A stretch of 64,000 bases of DNA from NCBI GenBank assembly GCA_020832445.1, contig JAFIEO010000008.1, forward strand, positions 36,389-100,388, in the 5' to 3' direction. Shown piece by piece: positions 25,167 to 35,074 of the stretch (positions are counted from its first letter, which is position 1; the number at the start of each line of letters is the position of its first letter). This stretch comes from Paracoccaceae bacterium. GTDB taxonomy: Bacteria > Pseudomonadota > Alphaproteobacteria > Rhodobacterales > Rhodobacteraceae. The notes below the pieces were generated by a model. That model made no database searches. It saw only the letters and a program-made list of their open reading frames with translations, and was not told the origin of the DNA. The position numbers were made by a program, and so were the translations under genes.

Positions 25167-26159
25167 TCAGTCCACAAGCCCTGCGCGCCGGAACGCGCCG
25201 CGCAAATCGGTTTTCGGGCGCGCGCCGATATGGCCGATAACTTCGGCGGCGGCAATGCAGCCCATGCGCCCTGCAGTTTCCATGTCGCGCCCCGTGGCCA
25301 GACCATACAGGAACCCTGCCGCGAACTGGTCGCCCGCGCCGGTTGCATCAACGGGTGTGACCATCTTGACGGGAATTTCCACACGCTTGCCATTGTGGAT
25401 AATCACCACCGGATCGCCAGACCGTGTGCAGACCAGAAGCGGGCATTCACGCCCCGCCTGCGCCAGCGCATCATCCAGATCATTGGCCTGATACAGCGAC
25501 ACCCATTCCTGTTCATTGCCCAGAACGAAATCCATCTCGCCCGCGACAAGGGTGCGGAAATCATCGCGGTGGCGGTCCACACAAAACGGGTCCGACAGCG
25601 CAATGCCTGCCTTGCCGCCTGCCGCGCGGCACGCGCGCGCCGCTTTCAGGAACGCGTCTTTGCCCTTGTCCTTGTCGAACAGATACCCTTCCAGAAACAC
25701 AATATCACTGTCGGCAATGACAGCTTCATCCACATCCTCGGGGCCGAATTCGGACGAAATACCCAAATAGGTATTCATGGAACGTTCACCATCAGGCGTG
25801 ACAAAGATCATACAGCGCGAGGTTGGCAATTCACCGCCCGCAACGGGCGTGTTGACAAACACTGCGCCCATTTCGGCCGTGTCACGCGCATAGAAATGGC
25901 CCAGTTCATCGGCATTCACGCGCCCCAGAAACGCGGATTTCAGCCCCAGCTTTCCCGCACCCGCCAAGGTGTTGGCGACAGACCCGCCGGACGCCTGCGC
26001 GCGGTCGTTCATCGTGGCAAACAGCGCTTCCGCGCGGTCGCGGTCCACAAGCTGCATGATGCCCTTGTGAATATCCATCCGGTCCAGATACCGGTCATCC
26101 ACAGTGGAAATCACATCGACAATCGCATTGCCGATACCGGCAATCTGGTAGGTTTTCAT
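25167..26159 (-). CDS. PfkB-family sugar kinase, adenosine kinase-like
   Basis: The 330-residue protein is a ribokinase-fold kinase. The first motif is ASGGSVANTLAGAGKLG and the C-terminal catalytic motif DATGAGDQFAAGFLYGLATG contains the base Asp. The N-terminal GIGNAIVDVIS and the lid pattern resemble the alphaproteobacterial adenosine kinases rather than fructokinases. It would phosphorylate adenosine or another nucleoside or sugar with ATP. It overlaps nth by 4 bases and is cotranscribed with it. It converges with the M20 hydrolase, three bases apart. Confidence 0.87.
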   Translation of the reverse strand: MKTYQIAGIGNAIVDVISTVDDRYLDRMDIHKGIMQLVDRDRAEALFATMNDRAQASGGSVANTLAGAGKLGLKSAFLGRVNADELGHFYARDTAEMGAVFVNTPVAGGELPTSRCMIFVTPDGERSMNTYLGISSEFGPEDVDEAVIADSDIVFLEGYLFDKDKGKDAFLKAARACRAAGGKAGIALSDPFCVDRHRDDFRTLVAGEMDFVLGNEQEWVSLYQANDLDDALAQAGRECPLLVCTRSGDPVVIIHNGKRVEIPVKMVTPVDATGAGDQFAAGFLYGLATGRDMETAGRMGCIAAAEVIGHIGARPKTDLRGAFRRAGLVD

Positions 26160-26800
26160 AGGGTCTTTTCCTCAAATTGGCACAGATCGCGGATCAGGCA
26201 GGTGGTGCAGGCGGGCTTGCGCGCCTTGCAGGTATAGCGGCCGTGCAGAATTAGCCAGTGATGGGCATGAAGCTGGTAGGGGGCGGGGATGTGATCTTCG
26301 ATCGCGCGTTCAACCACATTCACATCGCGCCCCGGACAGATGCCGGTGCGGTTGCCCACGCGAAAGATATGGGTGTCCACGGCCTGCGCGGGCATGCGCC
26401 ACCACATGTTCAGAACGACATTTGCGGTCTTGCGCCCCACACCGGGCAGCGATTGCAGCGCGGCGCGGCTGGAGGGCACTTCGCCGCCATACTCATCGAC
26501 CAGAATGCGGCTGAGTTTGATGACATTCCTGGCCTTGTTGCGAAACAGGCCGATGGTCTTGATATGCTGGATCAGCCCCTCTTCGCCAAGGGCCAGCATC
26601 TTTTCGGGGGTGTCTGCGATCTGGAACAGCGCACGCGTGGCCTTGTTCACGCCCACATCCGTGGCTTGCGCCGACAATGCCACAGCCACCACAAGGGTAT
26701 AGACGTTGACATGGTCCAGTTCCCCCTTTGGTTCGGGGTCGGCCGCATGAAAACGGCGGAATATCTCGTTGATCGTGGTGTAATCTAGCTGTGCTGCCAT
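26156..26800 (-). CDS. nth: Endonuclease III
   Basis: This 214-residue base-excision-repair glycosylase/AP lyase removes oxidised pyrimidines. The helix-hairpin-helix LPGVGRKTANVVL with the catalytic Lys and the following VDTHIFRVGNR with the catalytic Asp are present. The 4Fe-4S cluster has the standard spacing C-x6-C-x2-C-x5-C near the C-terminus (CKARKPACTTCLIRDLC). Length matches the family. The stop overlaps the adenosine-kinase-like start by 4 bases. A 40-base spacer separates it from the methyltransferase gene. Confidence 0.96.
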   Translation of the reverse strand: MAAQLDYTTINEIFRRFHAADPEPKGELDHVNVYTLVVAVALSAQATDVGVNKATRALFQIADTPEKMLALGEEGLIQHIKTIGLFRNKARNVIKLSRILVDEYGGEVPSSRAALQSLPGVGRKTANVVLNMWWRMPAQAVDTHIFRVGNRTGICPGRDVNVVERAIEDHIPAPYQLHAHHWLILHGRYTCKARKPACTTCLIRDLCQFEEKTL

Positions 26801-26839
26801 GCGTCCTTATATGCAGCGCCAAGGGGCGGGGGCAAGCTG

Positions 26840-27616
26840 TTACGCCCGCACCATGGCCGCCATATCCAGCGCGGCAGCGTCGCGCAGGATGGCGCGTGCC
26901 GCACAGGTAAAATGGTCGCAATCACCGGGGTGGGTGTCCCCTTGATGAACAACCAGCGGCGGCAACAACACAAATGGCGCGCGCCCCCCCTTGCGGGCCT
27001 GCACAATCACGCGGCGCGCCGGGCGCGTTGCGCGCGCGGCCAGTGGCAACACCGTGACAGATGCGCGCGCCCGAAAACCCGCCAACAGGTCGGGCAGACG
27101 CGCGCTCAGGTGAATGAAGGTGACATACCCGCCATCGCGCACGCGGCGCAACGCCACATCGACCCACGCAGAAAGCGGCGTTTCCTCGCGCAGGGCGCGG
27201 TCGCGGCCCGCATCAAGGGACGATGGGCCATGCGCCGCGTAATAGGGCGGGTTTGCGATAACATGGTCAAACCGCTGGTCACGCAGTGGTGCGGGCAGCG
27301 CGGTCAGATCGGCGTCAAACACAGTCATGTCAACGGAATTTGCCGCCGCATTGCGCCGCGCAAGGTCCGCATATGCGCGCTGCACCTCGGCCCCCGCCAC
27401 TGTCAGCCCGCCAATACGCGCCGCCAGACACAGGGACGCAACACCCGCCCCGCAGCCCAGTTCCAGCACGTTTTGTCCCGCGCGCGCGGGCACACTGGCG
27501 GCAAGGAACACCGGATCTGTGGCCGCGCGGTAGCCATCGCGCGGCTGCGACGCCATGACGCGCCCGTTCAGGAACGCATCCTGCGTCAGGGCATCATCGG
27601 CAAAATGGTCAGTCAT
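26840..27616 (-). CDS. SAM-dependent methyltransferase, TrmN6 (tRNA1Val m6A37)-like
   Basis: The 258-residue Rossmann methyltransferase has motif I NVLELGCGAGVASLCLAAR, an acidic motif II, and the ANPPYY motif that marks amino-group (N6-adenine) methyltransferases. The N-terminal LNGRVMASQPRDGYRAATDPVFLAASV is typical of the TrmN6/YfiC family, which methylates A37 of tRNA1Val. ATG 27616 is chosen because the family begins at this point and it gives an 8-base overlap with the DUF2007 gene; the longer form would read through that gene. Close relatives methylate other substrates, so the exact target is moderately sure. Confidence 0.85.
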   Translation of the reverse strand: MTDHFADDALTQDAFLNGRVMASQPRDGYRAATDPVFLAASVPARAGQNVLELGCGAGVASLCLAARIGGLTVAGAEVQRAYADLARRNAAANSVDMTVFDADLTALPAPLRDQRFDHVIANPPYYAAHGPSSLDAGRDRALREETPLSAWVDVALRRVRDGGYVTFIHLSARLPDLLAGFRARASVTVLPLAARATRPARRVIVQARKGGRAPFVLLPPLVVHQGDTHPGDCDHFTCAARAILRDAAALDMAAMVRA

Positions 27617-27824
27617 GCAGGGGAACGCCGTTTTCACGCAACACGGATACGGCCATGAAGTGATCTTCACGCCGCACCATCAAGCGCCGCGGCATCATGC
27701 CAAGCGTTGATTCAATCGTGTGCATATGGACGTCTATATCGAACACCTCTATACCTTCGCCCTGAAGCAGGGCCGTCGCAAAAGGGATGATCGTCGGGTC
27801 AGTCGTGCGCAAAAGCTCTTTCAT
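27609..27824 (-). CDS. DUF2007-family small protein
   Basis: This 71-residue cytosolic protein matches the DUF2007 (putative signal-transducing protein) pattern: MKELLRTTDPTIIPFATALLQGEGIEVFDID, then a RLMVRREDHFMAVSVLRENG ending. The fold is a small PII-like ferredoxin type; the function is unknown. It is divergent from the polyprenyl synthase by about 30-56 bases and overlaps the TrmN6-like gene by 8 bases. The same triplet is common in Rhodobacterales (family knowledge). Confidence 0.82.
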   Translation of the reverse strand: MKELLRTTDPTIIPFATALLQGEGIEVFDIDVHMHTIESTLGMMPRRLMVRREDHFMAVSVLRENGVPLHD

Positions 27825-27880
27825 GAAAACACCCTATTTGCTATTGGGCAAACTTGTCGAGATGGGACTCAGAATTATCA

Positions 27881-28882
27881 ATGCACACGCAGCACGTCAG
27901 CCGGGCGCCGCATGACCTTCTGGCAGAATATCTACGCGATGATCTGCTTGAGGTGAACCAACTAATTCGCGCGCGCATGGCGTCGGAACACGCGCCCCGC
28001 ATTCCCGAAGTGACCGCCCATCTGATAGAAGCAGGCGGCAAACGTATCCGCCCCATGCTGGTTTTGGCGGCAAGCCATCTGTGCGGGTATCAAGGGCCAT
28101 ATCACCACCATCTGGCGGCCACGGTCGAATTCATCCACACTGCAACCTTGCTGCATGATGATGTGGTGGATGAAAGCGCGCAGCGGCGCGGGCGGGCAAC
28201 GGCAAACCTGCTATGGGACAACAAGTCGTCGGTGCTGGTGGGGGATTACCTGTTTGCGCGCGCGTTTCAGCTGATGGTTGAATGCGGGTCGCTACGGGTG
28301 TTGGATATTCTGGCAAATGCATCCGCCACGATTGCCGAGGGCGAAGTGCTGCAACTGACCACCGCGCAGAATATCGACACAACCGAAGACCAGTATCTGC
28401 GTGTGATCCGTGGCAAGACCGCCGCGCTGTTTTCTGCCGCGACCGAAGCCGGCGCGGTCATTGCTGCGGCCCCTGACGCGCAGGTTCAGGCACTCGTCAC
28501 CTATGGCGATGCGCTGGGCATCAGTTTCCAGATTGTGGATGATTATCTGGATTACGGCGGCGCGGGCGCTGGTATTGGCAAAAACATCGGGGATGATTTC
28601 CGCGAAGGCAAGGTCACGCTGCCGGTCATCCGCGCGATTGCGGCTGCGGATGATGATGAACGCGCGTTCTGGGCGCGCACCATCGGCAAAGGTGACCGGC
28701 GCGACGGTGATCTGGATCACGCGCTGGACTTACTGGCGAAACATGACGCCATGAACGCCACACGCGCCCAGGCACTGGCATGGTCACAGCGCGCCAAGGA
28801 TGCGCTTGCCCCCTTGCCAGACCATCCGTTGCGCCAGATGCTGGCCGATCTGGCCGATTACGTTGTGGCGCGCGTCAACTGA
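27881..28882 (+). CDS. ispB: Polyprenyl diphosphate synthase (octaprenyl/decaprenyl type)
   Basis: The 333-residue all-helical prenyl-elongating enzyme makes the isoprenoid tail of ubiquinone from FPP and IPP. The first Asp-rich motif is [10 protein letters not shown], the second QIVDDYLDY, and GGKRIRPML is the IPP-binding Lys-Arg motif. ATG 27881 gives a length typical of the family. An in-frame TTG at 27854 (nine codons longer) is the alternative and cannot be excluded, since neither has a strong ribosome site. The last 25 bases overlap, on opposite strands, the end of ispE. Confidence 0.9.
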   Translation: MHTQHVSRAPHDLLAEYLRDDLLEVNQLIRARMASEHAPRIPEVTAHLIEAGGKRIRPMLVLAASHLCGYQGPYHHHLAATVEFIHTATLLHDDVVDESAQRRGRATANLLWDNKSSVLVGDYLFARAFQLMVECGSLRVLDILANASATIAEGEVLQLTTAQNIDTTEDQYLRVIRGKTAALFSAATEAGAVIAAAPDAQVQALVTYGDALGISFQIVDDYLDYGGAGAGIGKNIGDDFREGKVTLPVIRAIAAADDDERAFWARTIGKGDRRDGDLDHALDLLAKHDAMNATRAQALAWSQRAKDALAPLPDHPLRQMLADLADYVVARVN

Positions 28883-29715
28883 TCAGGGGCGCGAATGCCT
28901 GTTGCGCAAACCCACCAGTCGGGGTGCTGGTCCTGAACCGCGCGCGCAGCGGCATTTGCGGCCATTTCCGTGGCGAACATTCCAAAACAGGTCGCACCCG
29001 ACCCGGACATACGCGCCAGCGCGCAGTCAGGCTGTGCATCCAACGCGCGCAAAGCTTGTGATATGACAGGGGCCAATGCGCGGGCAGGCGATTCCAGATC
29101 ATTGCGCTGACCGTGCAACCACGCGGCCAGCGCATGGGCATCCGGCCAGACCGGCCATTGCGCAGGCATTGGGGCATTGTTGCGGTTGGGCAATGTGCGG
29201 AAAACCAGCGGCGTTGACACCTGAACCCGTGGATTGACCAACACCAGCCAGAACGGCGGCAAGGGCGGCAGCGGCGTCATGTCCGCGCCAATCCCGCGCA
29301 TGCGACATGGCGCACCCGTCAGGCACACCGGCACATCTGCGCCCAGTGCCAGAATTTCGGCCAGTGGCGGCAGGGGTCTGCCCGCAACGCGCGACAACAG
29401 GCGCAGGGTTGCGGCCGCATCGGCCGACCCGCCACCAATACCCGCAGCAACCGGCAGGGCCTTGATCAACCGCAAGCCGATCTGTGGCGTACCCATAAGC
29501 TGCGCGGCACGCAGAACCAGATTGTCCGGCCCCGCATTTAGTGCAGACGCTTCCGGTCCGGTAATATGCAGGCCGGTGTCGGGGGTTGTTTCCAGCTGGT
29601 CGCCTGCATCGGTGAATACAACCATCGAATCCAGCAGATGATAGCCGTCTTCACGCTGGCCTGTAACATGCAGCGACAGGTTTACCTTGGCCGGTGCCAA
29701 TTCATGCGCGGTCAT
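28858..29715 (-). CDS. ispE: 4-diphosphocytidyl-2-C-methyl-D-erythritol kinase
   Basis: The 285-residue GHMP kinase catalyses the ATP-dependent fourth step of the MEP isoprenoid pathway. The N-terminus [28 protein letters not shown] and the ATP-binding motif [17 protein letters not shown] are diagnostic; [14 protein letters not shown] is the third GHMP motif. The ATG overlaps the TPR gene stop by 4 bases, so it is translated with it. It converges with the polyprenyl synthase, so two isoprenoid-pathway genes overlap tail to tail by 25 bases. Confidence 0.95.
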   Translation of the reverse strand: MTAHELAPAKVNLSLHVTGQREDGYHLLDSMVVFTDAGDQLETTPDTGLHITGPEASALNAGPDNLVLRAAQLMGTPQIGLRLIKALPVAAGIGGGSADAAATLRLLSRVAGRPLPPLAEILALGADVPVCLTGAPCRMRGIGADMTPLPPLPPFWLVLVNPRVQVSTPLVFRTLPNRNNAPMPAQWPVWPDAHALAAWLHGQRNDLESPARALAPVISQALRALDAQPDCALARMSGSGATCFGMFATEMAANAAARAVQDQHPDWWVCATGIRAPDQLTRATT

Positions 29716-31448
29716 TCGGTGGATGCGCCCAGCGGGGGCGCGCCCTCCTCTTCCAGAACGACATCCAGCCCGACATCCAGTTTGCGGCGCACGCGGTCAA
29801 GGTCAAGATCAGGATGCGGGGCGAATGATATGGCGCGACTCCATTGGAAGCGCGCTTCGCGGTGGCGGCCAACGGACCAGTACACATCGCCCAGATGGTC
29901 GTTCAGAATGGGGTCATTGGGCATAAGTTCAACTGCGTGTTCCATCACGGGAACCGCTTCTTGATAGCGCCCCATCCGAAACAGCGCCCAGCCCAGACTG
30001 TCAACAATATAGCCGCTGTCAGGCTCACCCTCGACCGCGCGTTCGATCATGTCCAGCGCTTCATCAAGATTGCGCTGCTGTTCTACCAGCGAATAGCCAA
30101 GATAGTTCAGAACCTGCGGTTCATCGGGCACGAATTCCAGCACACGGCGGAATTCGGCTTCTGCATTGTCCCAATCGCCCATGCGTTCAAGCGAAATTGC
30201 GCGTGTATACAACAAAACCCAATGGCGTTCTGCCAGCTCGCCTATCAGGTCAATGGCGCGGGTATAGGCATCGGCGGCTTCTTCAAACCGTTCCTCGCGG
30301 CGCAGCATGTCGCCAAGGGTGCTTAACGCCATGACGGAATCCGGCGTATCGGCAACAAAGCCCTGCAACCATTCGATCGCGGCATCGGTTTCCCCTGCGC
30401 GGAACAAGGCATTGGTCTTGCCAAGCTGCGCATTCAGGAATTGCGGGTCATCGGCGGGCATCTTGTCATAGACCTGCTGCGCAAGATCGTATTGCCCCAC
30501 CTGCTCCAGCAATTCGCCCACCAGCAAAATGGCGTCGGGGTGATCCGGGCGCAATGCCAGCGCAAGGCGGGCATAGACCAGCGGCAGCCAGTCGCCCTGT
30601 TCCCCCAGCAATGCCGAGGCAAGCAGCAAATACGTTTCTGCCATGCCGTCACGGGCGGATTGGACTGTGGTAAACGGCACGGCACGGCCTTCGGACAGTT
30701 CCGCCATGACGCGCGCCACATCCCCTTCGGGATTGGCGCCAAACATGCTTTCTGCCAGCGTCAGCGCTTCATCAAACATGTCAAGCTGGGACAGAATACT
30801 GACATGCGCAACGATACCACGCCGCGTCAGGCTGACTGGGCCATCCACTTCGCCTGTCAACAACTCGCTTGCGCCTTCCATGTCACCGACATGGGCCAGC
30901 GCCAGCGCCTTGTGATACACGGCAAAGGGGGCCAGATCGGGTGTTTCGGAAATGATGGCGTCAAAAGCGGCGCGCGCCTCGGACATGCTGCCCACGCCAA
31001 GATAGGCCCACGCCTTGCCCAGCGCATCGGTCAGCGGGCCTGTCTGGCGCCCGTCTTGCGCAGCCGCAAGTGCCGCATCATAGGCTTCACGCGCGAATTC
31101 ATCAGCCTGCAAAATAACTTGCGCGATCTGGCTGCCCTCTTCGCGGGCATAGGCCTGTGCGGCCAGTTCTGCGGCGCGCCCGAAATCCCCGATCAGCAAA
31201 TGCCCCTGCATGGCCAGTTCGCGAAACAACGCGTTGTCCGGGTCCAGCTGCACAGCGCGGTCGTAATTCAGCGCCATCTGCATGAAACTGTCCGTCGCAA
31301 CTGCGGCGCGTCCGGCCAGAAACGCCCCTGCAAGCCCGGACGGAAGGTCCACTGACATGTCCGCAGACCCGTCCTGCGCGAAGGCGGGCGCGGAAGAACA
31401 AAGCGCAACAATGCTGATGGCCGAAGCCAGATGGCGGAAACTAGACAC
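29712..31448 (-). CDS. Exported tetratricopeptide-repeat protein
   Basis: With the proposed GTG start at 31448 the protein has 578 residues and begins with a clean signal peptide ([23 protein letters not shown]). GGAG is placed 10 bases upstream. An ATG at 31520 would add 24 residues ahead of that signal sequence and is less likely. About ten TPR units follow, for example [17 protein letters not shown] near the start and [28 protein letters not shown] near the end. TPR proteins are scaffolds; similar alphaproteobacterial proteins are annotated only as TPR domain proteins, so the function is unknown. It is cotranslated with ispE. Confidence 0.82.
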   Translation of the reverse strand: MSSFRHLASAISIVALCSSAPAFAQDGSADMSVDLPSGLAGAFLAGRAAVATDSFMQMALNYDRAVQLDPDNALFRELAMQGHLLIGDFGRAAELAAQAYAREEGSQIAQVILQADEFAREAYDAALAAAQDGRQTGPLTDALGKAWAYLGVGSMSEARAAFDAIISETPDLAPFAVYHKALALAHVGDMEGASELLTGEVDGPVSLTRRGIVAHVSILSQLDMFDEALTLAESMFGANPEGDVARVMAELSEGRAVPFTTVQSARDGMAETYLLLASALLGEQGDWLPLVYARLALALRPDHPDAILLVGELLEQVGQYDLAQQVYDKMPADDPQFLNAQLGKTNALFRAGETDAAIEWLQGFVADTPDSVMALSTLGDMLRREERFEEAADAYTRAIDLIGELAERHWVLLYTRAISLERMGDWDNAEAEFRRVLEFVPDEPQVLNYLGYSLVEQQRNLDEALDMIERAVEGEPDSGYIVDSLGWALFRMGRYQEAVPVMEHAVELMPNDPILNDHLGDVYWSVGRHREARFQWSRAISFAPHPDLDLDRVRRKLDVGLDVVLEEEGAPPLGASTE

Positions 31449-31565
31449 TAGGCGCGCTCTCCGTCTGATGAATGATTGGGACAAGACTAGTGTTCCGCCC
31501 TGCCCGTGGCAATCGCCCATCGGGGAAAAAGCCCCCCAAGCACAGAATCGTCAGACACCCCCCCG

Positions 31566-33212
31566 TCACATATTGGGATAATTCGGCCCGTCGCCCCCTT
31601 GTGGTGTCACCCAATGGATATTCTGGCTGGGATCCTTGATGTCGCATGTCTTGCAATGCACGCAGTTCTGGAAGTTGATGACAAAGCGCGGGTCTTTGCC
31701 TTCTTCTTCAACCACTTCATAAACACCGGCTGGGCAATAGCGTTGCGCGGGTTCGGCATATTCGGGCAGATTGACACTGATGGGAACGGACGCGTCCTTC
31801 AATGTCAGGTGCGCAGGCTGGCTTTCTTCGTGGTTGGTAAAGCTGAAGGCCACATTGGTCAGACGGTCAAAGCTGATCTTGCCATCGGGTTTGGGGTAAT
31901 CGATGGGGCTGTGGTCTTTGGCCAGGCCAGTGGCAGCGGCGTCGGTCTTGCCATGCGCCATGGTGCCGAACAGCGAAAAGCCCAGCGTATTGGTCCACAT
32001 ATCCAGACCACCCAGCTTCAGGGATGGCAACAAGCCCCAGCGCGACCACATGGGTTTGACATTGCGCACTTTCCACAGATCGCGCCCGACCGGCCCTTCG
32101 CGCAGGTCGGTTTCATAGGCCGCCAGTTCATCGCCTTCGCGGCCTGCCGTGATGGCGTCAAACGCGGCTTCGGCCGCAGCCTTGCCCGACAGCATGGCGT
32201 TATGGTTGCCCTTGATGCGCGGCACATTGACCAGCCCTGCCGAACAGCCCAGCAGCGCGCCGCCCGGAAACACCACCTTGGGAATGGACTGATACCCCCC
32301 CTCAGATATGGCACGCGCACCGTAAGCTACGCGTTTGCCGCCCTTCAACAACTCGGCCACCATGGGGTGATGCTTGAAGCGCTGGAACTCATGATAGGGC
32401 GACAGATAGGGGTTGGCATAGTTCAGATGGACAACAAAGCCCACGTAAACCTGATTGTTGTCCAGATGGTAAATGAAACTGCCACCGCCCGCATTGCCGC
32501 CCAACGGCCAGCCCATGGTGTGGGTTACAGTGCCTTCGCGGTGCTTTTCAGGGTCGATTTCCCAGATTTCCTTCATGCCAAGGCCGAATTTCTGCGGCTC
32601 ATGACCCTTGGACAGATCGTATCTGGCCATCACTTCCTTGGACAGCGACCCACGTACCCCTTCGGACAGGAACACATATTTGCCGTGCAGTTCCATGCCC
32701 GGCTCATATCCGTCGCCGGGCGTGCCATCTGCGTTCTTGCCAAATTCGCCTGCGACCACGCCCTTGACGCGCGCGCCGTCATAGACAAGTTCCGAACAGG
32801 CCATGCCGGGGAATATCTCGACGCCCAGTTCCTCGGCCTGTTCGGCCATCCAGCGGCAGACATTGCCCATGGACACGATGTAATTGCCATGATTGTTCAT
32901 CAGGGGCGGCATGGGCCAGTTGGGCACACGAATTTGCCCCGCCTCGCCCAGCATATAAAAATTGTCACGACGCACAGGCACCGTGACAGGGGCGCCGCGG
33001 TCCTTCCAGTCAGGGATCAGCGCATCAAGGCCGCACGGGTCCAGCACCGCGCCCGACAGGATATGCGCGCCCACCTCGGACCCTTTTTCAAGCACCACCA
33101 CATTCAGGTCCGCATCAAGCTGTTTTAGCCGGATCGCCGCAGACAAGCCCGCAGGCCCCGCCCCCACGATCACGACATCATATTCCATGGTTTCGCGTGT
33201 TATCCCGGTCAT
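31566..33212 (-). CDS. Electron transfer flavoprotein-ubiquinone oxidoreductase
   Basis: The 548-residue FAD and 4Fe-4S enzyme passes electrons from ETF (fatty-acid and amino-acid oxidation) to ubiquinone at the inner membrane. The dinucleotide-binding motif VVIVGAGPAGLSAAIRL is at the N-terminus; the C-terminal cluster ligands are in CPAGVYE and NCVHCKTCDIKDPSQN. AGGAG before ATG 33212 supports the start over the internal Met nine residues on. Length agrees with the family. It converges in role with the enoyl-CoA hydratase and CoA-transferase elsewhere in the window. Confidence 0.95.
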   Translation of the reverse strand: MTGITRETMEYDVVIVGAGPAGLSAAIRLKQLDADLNVVVLEKGSEVGAHILSGAVLDPCGLDALIPDWKDRGAPVTVPVRRDNFYMLGEAGQIRVPNWPMPPLMNNHGNYIVSMGNVCRWMAEQAEELGVEIFPGMACSELVYDGARVKGVVAGEFGKNADGTPGDGYEPGMELHGKYVFLSEGVRGSLSKEVMARYDLSKGHEPQKFGLGMKEIWEIDPEKHREGTVTHTMGWPLGGNAGGGSFIYHLDNNQVYVGFVVHLNYANPYLSPYHEFQRFKHHPMVAELLKGGKRVAYGARAISEGGYQSIPKVVFPGGALLGCSAGLVNVPRIKGNHNAMLSGKAAAEAAFDAITAGREGDELAAYETDLREGPVGRDLWKVRNVKPMWSRWGLLPSLKLGGLDMWTNTLGFSLFGTMAHGKTDAAATGLAKDHSPIDYPKPDGKISFDRLTNVAFSFTNHEESQPAHLTLKDASVPISVNLPEYAEPAQRYCPAGVYEVVEEEGKDPRFVINFQNCVHCKTCDIKDPSQNIHWVTPQGGDGPNYPNM

Positions 33213-33468
33213 GGTGGCTCCTGTTATTGCGCATGGCTTGGCATGTGGGACATAATCTGTCGCAGTTGACCTAGCGCAGGTGCGCCTATGGGGTCAATGC
33301 AAACGCGGCGTCCAAATTGCGGGAAACGGCGTGTTCGCGCAACCGAAGCCGCCGGGTGCTGTCATTGTGCTTGCAATCTGTCCAAGCCTGCGTTCTGATG
33401 GCGTGACTTATCTGGACGGCCCCGGCCTTCGCCGCGGGCGGTCTTTTACATTATAATGGTGACGTGAC

Positions 33469-33939
33469 ATGGAAAAACTGCCCCTCACACGCGCTGGTCA
33501 AAAGATGCTGGACGCAGAGCTGCGCCAACTGAAATCGCAGGACCGGCCGGCCATCATCAAGGCAATAGCAGAGGCACGCGAACACGGTGACTTGTCGGAA
33601 AACGCAGAATACCACGCGGCCCGCGAAAAACAGAGCTTCATCGAAGGCCGCATCAAGGAACTGGAAGCGATCCTGTCGCGCGCCGATGTCATCGACACGT
33701 CCAAACTGTCTGGGTCCATCAAATTCGGCGCACATGTAAAATTGCTGGATGAGGACACCGAAGAAGAACGCAGCTACCAGATTGTCGGAGAGGCCGAGGC
33801 CGATCTGGAAAAGGGCCTTCTGAACATCAAATCCCCCCTTGCACGCGCCCTGATCGGCAAGGATGAAGGCGACAGCGTTGATGTCAGCACCCCCGGCGGC
33901 ATAAAAAGCTATGAAATTCTGGACATAAAGTTCGGCTAG
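33469..33939 (+). CDS. greA: Transcription elongation factor GreA
   Basis: The 156-residue factor rescues backtracked RNA polymerase by stimulating transcript cleavage. The N-terminal coiled coil ([17 protein letters not shown]...[17 protein letters not shown]) contains the tip Asp/Glu residues, and the C-terminal FKBP-like domain ends [10 protein letters not shown]. The length is standard. A TATAAT at 33452-33457 lies only 11 bases before the ATG and there is no good Shine-Dalgarno, so a leaderless or nearly leaderless transcript is possible. No clear -35 element is visible. Confidence 0.96.
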   Translation: MEKLPLTRAGQKMLDAELRQLKSQDRPAIIKAIAEAREHGDLSENAEYHAAREKQSFIEGRIKELEAILSRADVIDTSKLSGSIKFGAHVKLLDEDTEEERSYQIVGEAEADLEKGLLNIKSPLARALIGKDEGDSVDVSTPGGIKSYEILDIKFG

Positions 33940-33943
33940 GCCA

Positions 33944-34927
33944 ATGGCCCTCGCGCCCATCCCCACCACGCCCCCACCCCGGTCGAACGGGGAAAAACCG
34001 GGGCCGAAATCCGGCACTGCGCTTGCGGTGGGGATCGCAATCTGGCTTCTGGCGGCGGCGGGCTTTGCCTTGACGTCTGATTTCGGCAGCATGGACGGAA
34101 CCGCCATAAGCGTGCTTGCGGCGGTCTTCTTCATGCCCGCATTGCTGATTACAGGGCTGCTGTATCTGGCCGTCATTGCCGCAGACCTGCGCCGCGAAAC
34201 CCTGCAATTGCAGCGCACCAGCGATGAATTGCGGCGCGTTCTGTCCCAGCAAAAGCACGAAGCAGCGCCCCTGTCACCCGTGGCCCAAAGCCGCATTGAT
34301 GCGCTGTCCAATGCGCAGGAACAAACCGATACGCGCCTGACATTATTCTTTTCACACCGCGCGCGTGACCGCGCAGCCCCGCAGGGCACAGCCACCCTTG
34401 ATGATGCGCAGCCCGCCCTTGCCTTGGGGGATATGGCGCAATCTGCGCCGGATGCGCCAAGCACTGCCGATCTGATACGCGCGCTGCATTTCCCCGAAGA
34501 TGAAAAAGACACCGAAGGCTTTGATGCCTTGCGCAAGGTCCTGAACGACACGCGCTGCGCCCCCCTGATCCGCTGCGCACAGGATGTTCTGACGCGTCTT
34601 GCCCAGGACGGGATCTATATGGACGACCTGCGCCCTGATCGCGCGCGGCCGGAATTCTGGCGTGCCTTTGCCAATGGCGCGCGCGGCGCGCTGATTGCGC
34701 CGCTTGGCGGCATTCGGGACCGGTCCTGCCTTGCATTGACATCCGGGCGCATGCGCAATGATACCGATTTCAAACAGGCCGCACATCTGTTCCTGCGCGA
34801 ATTTGACAAGGTCTTCGCGGATTTCGAAAAACAGGCGGATGACGCCCAGATTGCAGCAATGGCGGACACACGCTCGGCGCGGGCGTTTATGCTGTTGGGG
34901 CGGGTCAGTGGTGTATTTTCGCGCTAG
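33944..34927 (+). CDS. Hypothetical membrane protein with two N-terminal TM helices
   Basis: I do not recognise this 327-residue protein. After a proline-rich start it has two hydrophobic segments (about residues 27-46 and 54-80). A likely coiled-coil stretch follows (LRRETLQLQRTSDELRRVLSQQ, about 86-110), and then a cytosolic-type region with LIRALHFPEDEKDTEGFDALRKVL. It begins four bases after greA and is probably cotranscribed. The C-terminal part ends in a helical segment. It looks like a conserved hypothetical of Rhodobacterales, but no function can be given. Confidence 0.7.
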   Translation: MALAPIPTTPPPRSNGEKPGPKSGTALAVGIAIWLLAAAGFALTSDFGSMDGTAISVLAAVFFMPALLITGLLYLAVIAADLRRETLQLQRTSDELRRVLSQQKHEAAPLSPVAQSRIDALSNAQEQTDTRLTLFFSHRARDRAAPQGTATLDDAQPALALGDMAQSAPDAPSTADLIRALHFPEDEKDTEGFDALRKVLNDTRCAPLIRCAQDVLTRLAQDGIYMDDLRPDRARPEFWRAFANGARGALIAPLGGIRDRSCLALTSGRMRNDTDFKQAAHLFLREFDKVFADFEKQADDAQIAAMADTRSARAFMLLGRVSGVFSR

Positions 34928-35074
34928 GGTGGCTTGAAACACCCGTCGCCCTTGGATAATAATCGTGAACAGATGAACTAATTTCCAGCTTCATCTTGCC
35001 CCAAATACTCATCTTGCGGGCCGCCCGTTTTGCCAGCTCACAGTGTCAGAAACCGACAGGATACCAGCGCCGCC

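Noticed and set aside
33213..33468. Possible small RNA or gene between ETF-QO and greA
   Set aside because: The 256 bases contain a TTGACC/GGTCAA stem-loop (33266-33297) but no terminator with T-run, no tRNA-like cloverleaf and no convincing ORF. It is most simply two divergent promoters.
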